From Oscheius dolichura (lineage: Eukaryota; Nematoda; Chromadorea; Rhabditida; Rhabditidae), in contig OW051494.1 of NCBI GenBank assembly GCA_932521035.1, forward strand, positions 3,024,001 through 3,088,000: a stretch of 64,000 nt of DNA, in the 5' to 3' direction. A program made the position numbers and the translations under genes. The notes under the pieces were generated by a model. The model worked only from the letters and a program-made list of their open reading frames with translations. It was not told the DNA's origin and ran no database searches. Positions 1 through 12,786 of this stretch are shown here, one piece after another. Position 1 is the stretch's first letter, and each line of letters opens with the position of its first letter.

Positions 1-3000
1 TTCCGCTCCTCTAGGTCTCCGATGTGGATCTCTCGGCCGTCGGCGTTGATCTCTTTACAAAAGTCTGTCTTCTTGCCAAGACCCGGGCCAATTCTTCAGT
101 TTTGGTTAGTCTCATATTCCTTTCTGTCTTTATTGAAGGGTTCAGAATGTGGTGCCCTATCTCCTGGAGAAGGTTCCCGAGTCTCTGTTCAAGGACCCGC
201 TCTTCCCGAATATCAAGAAGGCCCTCCTCCGCTCGCCAGAAGTTGCCATCTACGGTGTCCGTGCGGCCATCTCGTCCGTCCCCAACAAGATGGATGACTA
301 CGCCCAAGAAATAGCCAAAGGACTGTCGGCCTCGTTGGCCAGTGGGGACGAGGAGCAGCGGAATGAGGCAGTGGCCGTCGCCGTGGCCCTCGCTTCGAAG
401 AGTTCCGTGAAGACCGTGGGACAGTTGACGAATAAGCTGTTTGATTCGCTGGCAGCCGCCAAGACAGCCGAGCAGAGGGTCTCCATCCTCAACGGGATCG
501 CCGGCTGTGCCCAGGCAGACCAGCCGGGAGCCGAATTCAACAAATTGGCCACGGAGGTCATTCAGAAGACGGCCAAAGCCGATAAAGAAAGTGCGTTCTC
601 CTGTCTCTTTTGATTCTAATCCCCTCTCTTCAGCAAATGAGACGACAATCTCGGCCAGTTGGAGAGCCGCCGGCACCTGGGCCGAGAAGATGATGGAGGA
701 CAAATCGATGCTGACGTATATGCTCAAGGAGGCGACGAAACTCGCCCCAAGTGTGAAATTTATTGGCTATGGACAGCTGGCTCATATTATTGTCAATGGA
801 GACGGCACGGTGCCGGAGGAGTTCTCAAAGTTGGCAGCCGCTGAAGTGGACAACCAGAAGGACCCACTTGAAGCCATTGGCCTCAGCCTGGCCGTGTTGG
901 AGACGGCTGCTCCCTCCTCGGAGACGTTTACCAAGACGTGGAAGAAGTTCGCGACGAATGATGGCGTCTTCAAGGACAAGGTTCTGGCCTCTATCAAGGC
1001 CGAGCAGGCCCTGCTCTGGGTTGATCTCGTCAAGAAGATTATTGTCAGCCGAAAGGATAAGGTTGGTGGATCTCCTCTCTTCTTCCTATTCTCTTCTTTC
1101 ATTGTAGGCCTTCTTCCCTTCCATCACCCTCCAGAGCTTGACTCTGCTCCTCTTCTGGCCACAATGGGAAGTGAGAAAGAAGGCGCTGGCCGTGTTGGGC
1201 GAACTGGTCAAGAGCGAGGGCGTCATCTTTGCCCAGTCGCTGGCCGACATCATCTACAATGAAGCCGTCAACGGAACACTCCAACAGGTACCGTTCTTTA
1301 TTCTTTGTGTCATTTGTATCCATTTCCAGTTGGTGAATAAGGTAGCCTCCCAGGAGATTAGCGGAGAGACGTATGTCCGAGTGGTTCGTGAGCTGTTGAC
1401 CATCGAGGGAGACGACTGGGAGTCGTTGGCCGTCCATTCTCTCCTATTGGCGTCACTTCCCCGTCTGGTAGAAGTCGACGGATCCGTATGGTTGAGATGG
1501 ATACACGGGCTGAGCCGAGCCAGCTGGGAGAATAGCCAGCCGTTCCGAGAGGCCGCCATCCAGAGAGTATTGGCCTGTAAGCAGCGTCCAGTGAGGTAGG
1601 CTCTTTGTCAGGAGGACGGCTAATCTTCTCCTCCCATTTTCAGAGATAATGCTTTGATTATGTTGGTAGCGCTGAATGTGCCGGCCATAACAGAGGGACT
1701 GTGGAAACACGTGGAGCAGAATGTAGCCGAGCTAGATATCCGGAGATATGTCAAGGTGACGGACAAGGAGGTGGCCATATTCAAGACGGCCGACGGCCAG
1801 CTCTACAATATGGAGGCACTCGATTTGTGAGTATTTAGTCTTTTATTTTGGATAAGGAGGATGAATTTCAGTGATGAGGGAGAACACGCGGCCAATATGA
1901 AGAGAGAGAACAAGGCCTACAGCTATCAGGAGCAGTTACAAGAGATGCAGTTGAGGAGGGAATTGGCGGAGAAGAAGAGGAAAGAAGGCAAGCTGACGAC
2001 CAAGCAGAAGCAGGTGATGGACAAAGAACTGGCCAGTGAGAAGGCCGTCCGCGAGGAGATTCGCGCCCTCTACCAGGAGGCGGAGCAGCGGCTGGCCGAG
2101 ACCCGAGCCATGGTCTTGGCTGATAATCACGGAGCCTTTTTGAGGTGGGAATTGTCTCCCTCTTTTCCCCTAACTATCAATTCAGATCGTCTATTCTCTT
2201 CAACATTTGTCTTCCTCTGACCCGAAGCAGCCTGATATCGGCCGAAGCGGCCCGACTCTTCCTGGCCTACCGGGACGCGGCCTTCCCTCACAGCGATGAC
2301 TACCTGGGAGAGCTGTTGGCCAGCTCGTGGCTTCGTGTAGTTGGCAGTCAATGGAATGAGTCGGCCTGGTCCGTCGAGCCACTGAATGACGCCTTGAAGA
2401 GGACGTTTGCCCTGCTGAATGAGAGAGCCTTCGTGGTGGACACGGGCGAGGATGACCTGGATGTGAGTCGCTCTCTCTCTTCTTTCTTATTTAAATTTTT
2501 AAATTTTAGGATGAGATGTTTGATGAGATTATCGGTGCTCCCCAGCTGACTCTGCTCTATCCCTTCATCAAGACGATCCTCACCGGCTCGTATACGGACG
2601 TGTTGAAGACGGACGCCTTGACCCTGCTGCAGAATGCCATGCACAAGAGATTCCTCAAGGACGGCGCCGTCCTCCAGCTGCCGATGCTCGAGTTTGCCGA
2701 CCTGCTGCTCTCGTACTATTCGGAGCATCTGACTCCCCAGTGTCTCCAGGCCCTGATCCAATTGGTCAGCATCGCCAACGAGACGGAGAACACCGGCCCT
2801 CGGGTATTGTCAATGGTCAGAGGCGCTCTCAGCTATCTGGAGAATGAGAATGCCGATGTGAGGGAGAGTGTCATCAAGGTAGGCCATCCGCGTCCTGTCG
2901 TCTTCTAGTCTCCAATTTTTAGATCCTCTCGGCCCACCAGCTCATCACCCGACTTGTCCTCTCCTCGGAGAATGAATCCTTTGTCATCAACTGTCTGATC

Positions 3001-6000
3001 CGTCTCTTCGTGGCCAGCCATGATGGAGTCCAAGCCGTGGCCAATGCCACCAGTCAACTCTGGCTGGTCTCCCTGCTTCATCTCCGTGAATCGATGGCTC
3101 TTCCTCTAGTTGGTAAGTGACTTTCACTGGTCATTTTAAACCGTCCTCCTCTTTAGAAGAGTGCATCTCCCCGATTGCCTTTATCCGTGAGTCGGCCTCC
3201 TCCGCCGTGGCCAGTTTCATCGACCAGTTTCCCACTGCCATGCCACAGATTTTAACGAAGATTCAAGAAATCTATGAGGAGTTGTCAGAGATTCGTGGCG
3301 CCGTCTTCGACGATGTTGGCCGGATGCAGAAGGATGCCATCGATGAGTGGGAGAGAAGGAGCGGTGTCGGCCTGGCCCTGGGCAAGTTGGCTGAGCTCGT
3401 CGAGGCCGACGATGCCATCCAGCTGATTAAAATTGTTAGTTTCTTTCTTCTCTTCGTTTACTTACAGTATCCCAATTCAGGTAGTACCCAGGGGATTGAA
3501 TGATCGCCGAGCCGTCTGCCGAGAGTCGATGTGTGCCGCTGCGGTGACGGCGATCAAGAGACACGGAAGTACGATAATGCCGACGATCCTGCCCTTCTTG
3601 GAATCTCTCTCGGACAGTACCCCATCCGGAGCCGAATACGACAATCTGCGCCAGGGACTCGTCGTCCTGATTGGAACTCTGGCTCAATATTTGGAACCCT
3701 CATCGGAGAAGGTCAAGGCCATCGTCGCCCGTCTGCTGGAGGTCCTGAACACTCCGAGCCAGACGGTGCAAGAGTCTGTGGCCAGGTGTTTGCCACCGCT
3801 GGTGCCGGCCATCCGCGGCGAGTGCAAGGCCATCATGCAGAAGCTGCAGATCCTCCTGATGCAGGCCGACAGCTACGGAGAGAGACGAGGAGCCGCCTAC
3901 GGTATTGCCGGCCTGATCAAGGGACTCGGAATGTATTCTCTCAAGGTGGGACTCGTTGTCTTTTCTCTTTGGAATATCCTGTCTGTTTAGGAATATGACA
4001 TTATGCCAGTGGTGAATAATGGATTGAAGGATAAGAAAAACTGGAAGTTCCGCGAGGGCGGCCTCCTCTGCCTGGAGATTATCTGCAGCACTGTGAAGAA
4101 GCTCTTCGAGCCCTACATGCTCCAGACCCTGCCGGCTCTGCTCCTCTGCTTCGGTGATTCGGATGAGAATGTCCGCCGGGCGGCCGAAGACACGGCTCGT
4201 GCTATGATGGCCTCGATGTCGGCCTACGGGACGAAGCTCATCCTTCCGACCCTCTCAACCGGACTGGACGATGACTCGTGGAGAACCAAGTGTGCAGCTG
4301 TGAGTATCTTTCTTCGTTCGCATATAATCCTCTCCTTTAGACGGAACTCCTTGGCTCGATGGCCTTTTGCGCCCCTCGGCAGCTGTCTGCCTGTCTTCCC
4401 AGCATTGTGCCCAAGTTGATTGAAGTCTTGGCCGACTCGTCGTCCAAAGTACAGAAGAGTGGAGAGAAGGCCCTTCGCCAGATTGCCCGTGTCGTCAGGA
4501 ATCCGGAGATTTTGGGAGTGACGAATCAGTTGATCATTGGACTCTTGGATCCGGCCAATAAGACGAGTGCCGCTCTTCAGGTACCGTATCCACCCCTTTT
4601 CCCATTCTGAACTGATCCCTTTAGGCTGTCCTCAATACCAAATTTATCCACTACATTGATGCCCCGTCGCTGGCCCTCTTGATGCCTATCGTCCGCCGCG
4701 CGTTCGAGGACAGGAACAGTGAGACGAGACGAGTAGCCGCCCAGATTATTGCCAATATCTACAATCTCACAGAGCATAAGGTAATCGTCTCGTCCTCTTC
4801 TAATTCCATCCTCCTCTTCAGGATATGGAACCGTATCTTGTCGACCTCGTGCCCGGAGTACAAAAGTCTCTGCTGGACCCGGTTCCGGAGATTCGTGCCG
4901 TCTCTGCCCGTGCTCTCGGCTCAATTGTGGCCAAGTCGACGGGAGCGACCAGCGAGAAGCTGCGCGACACGATCATCCCCTGGCTCAAGGACAAGCTCAT
5001 CTCCTCCCAGTCGACTGTCGACCGCAGTGGAGCAGCTCAAGGACTGTGCGAGGTGTTGGCCGGCGTGGGAACGGAACAGCTGGACTATGTGATGCCGGAG
5101 ATTATCGCAGTGACAGAGAATCCCGAAGTGTCGGCTGAGACACGCGACGGCTACATCCTGATGTACATCTATCTGCCGATGACATTTGGCGAGAGGTTTG
5201 TCCCCTACCTGCCGAAAGTTGTGCCGCCGATCCTCAAGGCTCTGGCCGATGAGAATGAGTACGTTCCCGTTTGTTTCCCCTAACTTTATCCTCCCGTCTT
5301 AGATATGTCCGTGCGTCTGCCCTCAAAGCAGGACAGCGTCTCATTGCCCAATACTGTGCCCATGCCCGTCGTCTGCTCCTCCCCCAACTGCAGCAGGCTC
5401 TGATGGACGACAACTGGCGAATTCGTCATGCGGCTGTCCAACTCATTGGCGACTTCCTCTTTACCATTTCTGGTGTCACGGGCAAGTCGACGACGTCCAC
5501 GGCGAACGAGGACGACACGATGGGAATGGAACAGGCCGGCAAGACGATCATCCGCGCCCTCGGACAACAGTGTAGGGATCGGGTCATTGCTGGACTCTAC
5601 TTGGCTAGGTGCGTCTCCCCGTTCTCCTCTCTAATTCAACGGTTTTGATTTTAGATCAGATGTGGCTCTGGTAGTCCGCCAGGCAGCTGGCCACGTGTGG
5701 AAGATTGTCGTCTCGAATACGCCACGAACATTGAAGGAAGTGATGAAGGTGCTCTTCGAGATGGTGGTCGCCTCGTTGGCATCCTCCTGTGAGGAACGCC
5801 AACAGATGGGAGCCCGTTGTCTGGGAGAACTCGTCCGCAAGATGGGAGACAAGATCATCAATGAGATATTGCCCATCCTCGAGCAGAATCAGCAGTCGGA
5901 GGAGGTGGAGAAGAGGGTCGGAGTGGCCATTGCCCTCCACGAGATTATCGACAACATGTCCAAGGTCTGTCCTCCCCTTCTTCTTTCACATTATCCTGTT

Positions 6001-8271
6001 CTCTTTTTAGGATGTCCTCAACCACTATCTGTCCCTGCTGGTCAGTCCTGTCCGCCATTCCATCTGTGACGATGAGGCCGTCGTCCGAACAGCCGCCGCC
6101 GACACCTTCTCCGTCCTCTATCAGAATGTGGGGCACGACGCCCTGGATGAGATTATTACCCCGCTGCTGGAGAAGCTCACCCCCGAGCAGGATCACATCC
6201 TCGAAGGATTATGCGAGGTTATGAAACAGAATAGCAGGTAGGAACTCTTGGCCTCTTTCGTTACAGTATCCTCTCCAATTTAGACAAATGCTTCCCTACC
6301 TGCTGCCGCGTCTGACGAAGCCGCCCATCAATGTCCACGCCCTCTGTAGCCTGGCCGCCGTCGCCGGCGACTCTCTCAGCCGGCAGTTACCTCGTGTTCT
6401 CGACGCCCTCCTGGCTGCCTGCACCACGAATGACCAATACGATCCGATGATAGACTCGTGTGAGAAGGTGGTCATCGCGGTGGCCGATGGCGACGGTATC
6501 CCCGTCCTGACGGACTATCTCATCCAACGGGCCACCAAGGGCAACGTGCCCGCCGCCGTTCTACTTCATACGTTTGTGGATAAGAGTGGGGTATGTTGTT
6601 GCGGCCGTTTCAATGGACTAATCCCCCCTGTTTTAGGCTGATTTGAGCGAACTCTATGAGGATCTGATGACGGGACTCTTACAACTGTACACCTCGTCGA
6701 ATGCCCAAATTGTGGACCATGTGATCGCGACGGCCATCGGGGTAGCCCAGCAGATGGATCAGAAGGAACTACAGGACATATTGCCGGCCGTGAAGAAGAC
6801 GATCAACATCCTCGTCTCCCAGTGGAAGGGCCGACAAATTCCCGGCTTCACCCATCCCAAAGCCCTGCAGCCACTGCTCAATATGCTTCGTGAGGGAGTC
6901 TTACAAGGTAGGCGCCGCTTTGCATCTCTAATTCTAATCCCTCTGTTCCAGGTGGTGTGGAGATGAAGACACTCGCGGGAGAGACGCTCGGCATGGTGGT
7001 GTCGATCTGTGAGCCGGTGGCCCTCAAAGCCCACGTCGTCAATATAACGGGCCCGTTGATCCGTGTTCTCGGTGACCGCTATCCGGCCAATGTGAAGCTT
7101 GCCATTCTGGACACATTGAGCTGTCTGCTGGATAAGGTCGAGGCCATGCTGCGTCCCTTCCTGCCCCAGCTGCAGTCGACCTTCGTCAAGGCCCTCCAGG
7201 AGCCGTCGTCCCGGCATGTTCGTCTCTCGGCGGCGCGGGCCCTCTCCCGTCTGCTTCGTATCCACCCCAAGCCGGAGCCACTCGTGGTGGAGCTGCTCAA
7301 GTTCTTGGCCAATTCACAAGATGAAGCCCTCTTCGAGACGACGCTGATCGCCACCCGGGCACTGGTCTCGGGCTGTGCCGCCAAGCTGTCCCCTGCCACC
7401 ATCGAGGAGGCCTACCGTATCTGTGAGCATGTCTATTTGGTTAGTTCTCCTTTCTTGTCCTATACTAATCGCCTATTTTACAGAAGAATGTCGAGAGTGC
7501 CTCGGATATGGACCACTCACTGACCCAGGCCAGCGGCGCCCTCCTCGGAGAGCTAGCTGCCCGGACGGGCAACTACACGGCCCAGAACATCTTCAAGGAT
7601 GTGGAACAGTCGACAACGAAGACCAGAGTGCGACAAGCCAAAGCCTATGCCATTCTACAAATGGTCACCACGGAGCCGGCCCTCGTCTGGCAGGAATGTT
7701 ACGAGCCGTGTAGAGCGGCCATGTTTGCTGGCTTCTCGGCGGATCCGGTGACGGCGTGTGCCACTGTTCGAGCGGCAGCGACCGTCCTCGTCAATCAGAA
7801 GGATCAACCGGATCGGGAACTGCTGGCAGCCGTTGCCCGTTCTATAAATCATCAGAGTATTGATGTCAGACGGACCACTGCCGTAGCTCTTTATAATTAT
7901 GCTGCCAGTGTGCCGGATGCTCTTCCTAATGATATTCTAAAGGTAACAACATATTCTGTGTCCCCTTTTATAATATGAATTTCTAGCTATTTGTGCCACA
8001 ATTGGTCAATGGGTGTAAGGAGAGCAACTCTGCTGTCAGATGTTCGGCAGAAATGGCTCTAGTCTATGCTCTTCGGATTACGAAAGGAGAATCCGATTTT
8101 AGAGTGAGTCTTTTTCTCGAGTATTCGTATTCATATTATTTTTAGACATATCAAAATTCTGTAGAGGGAGCCGCCAGAACCGTTCTGGATGAGGTTCACG
8201 TTGCACTTCGGCGAATCGTCAAGAGTGGCGATATCTCTTTGGAGCCCCTTTATAATCTTGTTACGGCCTAG
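1..8271 (+). CDS. GCN1: GCN1, eIF2-alpha kinase activator (5' partial)
   Basis: GCN1 is a very large HEAT-repeat protein that binds translating ribosomes and passes the uncharged-tRNA signal to the kinase GCN2. The translated exons follow animal GCN1 in order. The first visible exon matches about residue 240 of the human protein, so the N-terminus lies off the window. Recognisable stretches include [15 protein letters not shown] near 1,890, [19 protein letters not shown] near 3,770, the eEF3-like core around [16 protein letters not shown] near 4,665, and [19 protein letters not shown] near 5,010. The reading ends at TAG 8269-8271 after a degenerate C-terminal HEAT region. The gene has many introns of roughly 40-60 nt. 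The first 7.7 kb are GC-rich, while the last exons become AT-rich. The following + strand gene, GatB, starts 351 bp downstream. Identity is very secure; individual splice sites are not all proven. Confidence 0.96.
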
Positions 8272-8621
8272 TTATATCGATATTTTACTTTGTTGATAAT
8301 GAAATGATCACAAATTGCTATATATCTTCTTCTTACTCTAGTCATAGTTATCCATGGTCATTATAGGAGATATTCTGTTGTTTTGTTGTTCTTGTTGCTA
8401 ATTTTATTTCCGGTATCATTTTTGTGGCGACTCGATGGGTGTTCTTCTGTTGTTGATTTATTGATAAACTCTGGGTTATACTCTCTTTTTTTCACTGGGA
8501 GAGTCGTCACTCATTGATCTATTAGGGCATTCAAATTATTGAAAATACACACATAAGTTATTTGCAGTACAATAAAATTATAGTCAAATTGTTGGAGGTA
8601 TGGACTAAATGAAAACAGAAG
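8272..8621. other. GCN1-GatB intergenic region
   Basis: This 350-bp AT-rich spacer holds the GCN1 3' UTR and the GatB 5' region. An AATAAA-type signal (CAATAAAATT near 8,570) could serve GCN1 polyadenylation. I see no coding sequence in it. Confidence 0.6.
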
Positions 8622-11600
8622 ATGATTTCATGTTTGCGGCCAAGGCTTTTGCATCTGCAGCGGTTTCTTTCACTTGCAGCGGTAAAAGAAGAGTTTTGCC
8701 CGGTTATAGGGCTCGAAGTAAGTCGTATTTCTAAACGTAGGTACGGGTTTTAGGTGCATGTTCAATTAGCTACAAAAACCAAGTTATTTTCACGATCTCC
8801 AATAACAGATGACAGTCCTCCAAACTCGCAAGTTTCCAATTTGGATATGGCTGAGCCAGGCACGCTGCCGCGACTCAATAAAGCAGCAGTTATGGTACTT
8901 CTTGCTATTCTAATCTTTTCATACTTCTTTTGTTTTAGCATGCTCTAAAAATGGCACATTTGCTAAATTGCGAGGTTCCAAGTTCGTGCCGTTTCGATCG
9001 CAAACATTACTTCTATGCTGATATGCCTTCAGGGTATGTCTCTGAATACTTTTAGTTATGTATTTCAGGTATCAAATAACACAATCTTCACGGCCTATTG
9101 CTAAAAACGGCTGTTTTGCCTTTCATGTTTATTCAGGGAATGTAGCACCTTACTGGAAAGAAATAGAAATAAGCCAATTACAACTGGAACAAGATAGTGG
9201 AAAAACTATTCATGTTGGAAATACATCGCTTATTGATCTAAACAGAGCAGGTAAGCTATGTAGTTCAGGGCTCTTGAAATCATTTCTTTTAATTTATATA
9301 ATTAAAATATTGCTTAGGTGTTCCGTTGGTTGAAATCGTCACGACTCCTTCTTTTAGTACTGCCCTTGAAGCGCTTTGTTTTGTTCAACAGTTACGGCTT
9401 ATTCTTATACATTATGGTATCAGTGTTGGAGATTTGCATAGTAGGCAATGAAGAATGTATATATCCGTTATTTTGTCAGAGGGTCATATGCGAGTAGATG
9501 CAAATGTTTCTCTGTCAAGAGATAATAAACCTGGTGTGAAAACAGAGGTATTACCTTTCACATAGTATATAATACTTGTTTAAGATTAAAAATATGAATA
9601 GTTTTCGTCACCTACACGTAGCAATCAACTATGAAATAAATCGGCAATTTTGTGTGCTATCAAATGGAGGAACAGTGATCAATGAGACGAGAGCCTGTGA
9701 CAATCAAGGGTTTGATCTTTTTTCTTTAAAAATATTGCACTACATCTTTATTCGTCGTTTGTTTAGCTGGCTTATTTTCTCATCCTCGCGAGGTCGCTTA
9801 CAATTCCCCACATGTCGAAAATGAGCTCGTCGGGAAAGTCGAACTCTTGTAGTTCGGAACCTCTTATCTTCTGCATCATTTCCGTCAAAGTCTTGCAAGT
9901 CTGCGCAGTATCCCAAATGGTTTCAGCCAGCTCGTCATCTTGCACGCCAAGATAGGCATCGAAAAGATCATTCAGCTTATCAATTATCTGCTCGTTTCTG
10001 CCATCCATTTGCAAAACTACTCCTCCGCTAGCCTTGAAGCGAATTGTTCCCATTCCTTTTGTTTGCTGCTGCTTTCTAAATTTGCTCTTGGGCTGAATGA
10101 AGCTAAATCCAGAAGTCAGAGGGCTTATCAGACGCATCATGAAGCTTCAAATTCAATTTTAGAAAAATTAGCTAGTTATTACCTTTGCCCGATGGGAATC
10201 TTATTTATGACTTTGGCAACCTCGTAGTGGCGAAGGCCGAGTACTGATTGCCCCTGGATGCTTACAATTTGTTGTCCTGTGGATATAACATGTCTTGCTG
10301 CGCCGGCGATGCTGCCCTCTTTGATGCGTTTAATGAAGGCATGACACATGCCGTTATCCGCAACGGTTATTCCAACAGTTTTCTCTGCCTGTCAATTCTA
10401 CCTCTACTGGGTGGCCACGTATATGCGCGTACAGCATGTCTCCAGGATCTATGCAGCTAGTGAAAAGGCGATTCATGTCCACTTTGTATGTGTTGATGGT
10501 ACAAAATATGATATCGTCACAGTTGATTCCAAAAGCGTTGGCCATCTGTGCGTAGAGCTCGCCTACGGAGGAGAAGTTTGTAACTTTTATGGGTAGTGAC
10601 CCATGAGCTAATTGGCAGGTGTACGACAAAGGCAGAGGATCCGTCTTTCCCTCTTCGTAGAAAACGCGGAGTTCCTGTACAGTTTTGAATGACGATTCCT
10701 GCTCAATTAGCTTTTCCATCCCGGTTCGCACCACTTCGGCATTGATATCATTTTCTTCATGTGGGTCAGTGTAGATATATTCAGTCCGAGTACATGAACG
10801 TCTGCGAGCATGGGAACGGGAGCGACGACGCAAGCTAATAATGGAGTAGATTGATTTATAAAGAGTAACTTACTTTTTAGAAAACGAAAACATGATGACT
10901 GCTCGCGATCGGGATAGTCAATTGAATATGCCCATCTAGAGTTATTCTCGTTTTTACCATTTACATAATTGTTGTCAAAAGCGGTTGAACGTTTTCCAAA
11001 AGTTCATGGCTTGGACTTTTCGAGGAGTCTATACGAATATACAACGAGTACTTTCAAACAGGCAAAAATACCAATAGCAAAACATGTTTTACCTAATTTA
11101 ATTTTATATAATTTTCAGAAGAACCGTTTCCATGAGAGACAAAGAAGAAGAAACAGACTATCGTTTTCTTCCCGAACCCAACCTTCCAACGTTGAAGGTT
11201 TACATATGTGATTATATATACATATAACTTCTTTAGATTCGAGATGAATGGATACAAAATTGCCGTCAAGAACTAATTAATGCAAGTAAACCGGTTTATC
11301 AGAAGTTTATTGAAATTGGATTTGATCCAAGGGTAGCCGTTTACTATGCAGTACGTTGTATAGCTGTTTGCAATATTTACTTTCAGGAAGATACTCTTTT
11401 ATGTAACTTTGTAAAGAATTGCTCTGCCAATTTTGATAAAGTCTCTACGGATCTATTCAATATTTGGTTAAAAGAATTGAAACTTATATTGCAAAAATCT
11501 AAAACTGTTTTTCCTCCACAAAGGTTTTTTTTAACCAAGGCGGCAATTATTTCAGATTATAATAAAGTTCCACATTTGCGAAACACTTTATGGCAATACT

Positions 11601-11991
11601 TTATTTGTTTCAAAGTCAGCGGGTAACAAAATTACGCGCTATCGATTTAATGAGGCAATATAGTAAGGAAGAGGAGCAGTGGCGACCAGAAGAAGTTCGT
11701 GTCAATTGGTACTTAATCCGGCATTTTAGATCGTTGAATTGCACAATTTATGGCGTATACAAGATGTAGATTCAATAGACCATATAGGAAAAGAAGTTTT
11801 TAATCAAAACAAAGAATTTGTACAGAGAGCAAAGGCCAATAATGCAAAAGCTCTTATAAAGTAAATTTTCTGTACTTCCCATAAGCGTATGTATTGTTTA
11901 TAGGTTACGGGCTGCTATTGTTGAAGCGAGTGGTAAAAGAATAGATGTAGAAGATGCAGAAGCATGTGTTAGCCGCCTGCTCCGACTATAA
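8622..11991 (+). CDS. GATB: Mitochondrial Glu-tRNA(Gln) amidotransferase subunit B
   Basis: GatB is the tRNA-binding kinase-like subunit of the GatCAB complex, which converts Glu-tRNA(Gln) to Gln-tRNA(Gln) in mitochondria. The chosen ATG (8622-8624) opens a basic, leucine- and arginine-rich presequence ([20 protein letters not shown]) fitting a mitochondrial signal. It splices into [18 protein letters not shown], the family hallmark. Further landmarks are [57 protein letters not shown] and the signature [19 protein letters not shown] near 11,135. A YqeY-like tail ends at TAA 11989. The join between [10 protein letters not shown] and [10 protein letters not shown] crosses a 1.4-kb intron (9710-11118) that contains the GIPC gene on the other strand. 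The intron after about 11,523 has an unclear acceptor (AAG rather than the nearer CAG keeps the frame). Confidence 0.92.
9710..11118 (+). other. GatB host intron with nested antisense gene
   Basis: The donor after CAAGG (9709) and the acceptor TTTTCAG (ending 11118) join the GatB exons in frame to give [15 protein letters not shown], as in other GatB proteins. At 1,409 nt it is much longer than this gene's other introns, and nearly all of it is occupied by GIPC on the minus strand. Confidence 0.88.
9772..10893 (-). CDS. GIPC: GIPC PDZ-domain adaptor
   Basis: GIPC proteins are cytosolic adaptors that link PDZ-ligand receptors to myosin VI during endocytic trafficking. The start MFSFSKN (ATG 10893) splices into an arginine/serine-rich N-terminus. 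The conserved GH1 region follows ([20 protein letters not shown], then [20 protein letters not shown]). Next is the PDZ domain ([40 protein letters not shown]) and the C-terminal GH2 myosin-VI-binding region, ending [20 protein letters not shown] and TAA 9772-9774. The gene lies wholly inside an intron of GatB. Between HPVEVE and TVGITV the reading frame shifts, around 10,389-10,401. A single-base indel, or a 13-nt GT...AG segment acting as an intron, would each restore it. Identity is secure, but integrity at that point is not. Confidence 0.9.
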
Positions 11992-12786
11992 GATTGCTAA
12001 TAATAAACATTATGATTACTTATATTTCTACTTGTAGAGCTCCCCTTTTAGTTTGTTACACCTGTTCGTAGGTCTCTATGATCCATTTTTTTGAACATCG
12101 TGTAGAACAAACTGTTTTCTGCAAATACTTACACGCAACTGAGGATTAGTGGGAGTTCGGAGTTTTTTTTCCAGTTATTTGACCCAGTCCTCTTCGATCA
12201 GTCTCTGCGACAAGAATTCCATTTTGGGATCCAACATCCGACCCCCGATCCTTGTGTTTGCTTTCAATGTTTGTGAAGCTGATTGAACAAAATCATTCCC
12301 GGTCAACTTCGTGTTATTCGCCGGCGACTATGTGCTCTTATCGTTTTTCTGAGTCTCGATTCTAATAATATTTCAACAGGCATAGTCTCCCGTACTGAAA
12401 CACAAGTAAGCCCTTTTGTCTTTCGAACGCCTCCTTTCGAACGAAATTTCAAAGCAAAAGCATCTTTTCGCGCCACTTGAATTTCAGAATTCTTCCTTTT
12501 GGTATATTTTCTGGAACATGTTTTCTTCTTTTATCACGGGTCAACAACATTTGAGACGAGCTCGTATGAATAGATCTATCGATTATACATGCTTGATTTC
12601 AATCGCCTAGTCACCGTTGAACTGGGCCTTTCTTTTCAGCCGATAGCCCTCCTCACGTTATCATGTCTCAAACATTTGTCTCTCCAAATGACTAACACCT
12701 TGTTTTTATCACTGCATTCTTGCCCTCCTGTTTCGGTTGTAGCAGCATCTCTAATCGCATTCTATTCGTTTTATTTTCAGATCTGT
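11992..12786. other. GatB-formin spacer
   Basis: About 800 bp of AT-rich sequence with only short open frames of no recognisable family. An AATAAA (in TAATAAACATT, near 12,001) follows the GatB stop. A strong acceptor (TTATTTTCAG ending 12780) marks the start of the first formin exon I can support, so a 5' UTR exon or an outron for trans-splicing probably lies here. Confidence 0.5.

Noticed and set aside
11100..11991. A separate gene downstream of GIPC
   Set aside because: The sequence continues GatB exactly ([16 protein letters not shown] and the YqeY-like tail), so it is the 3' part of GatB rather than a new gene.
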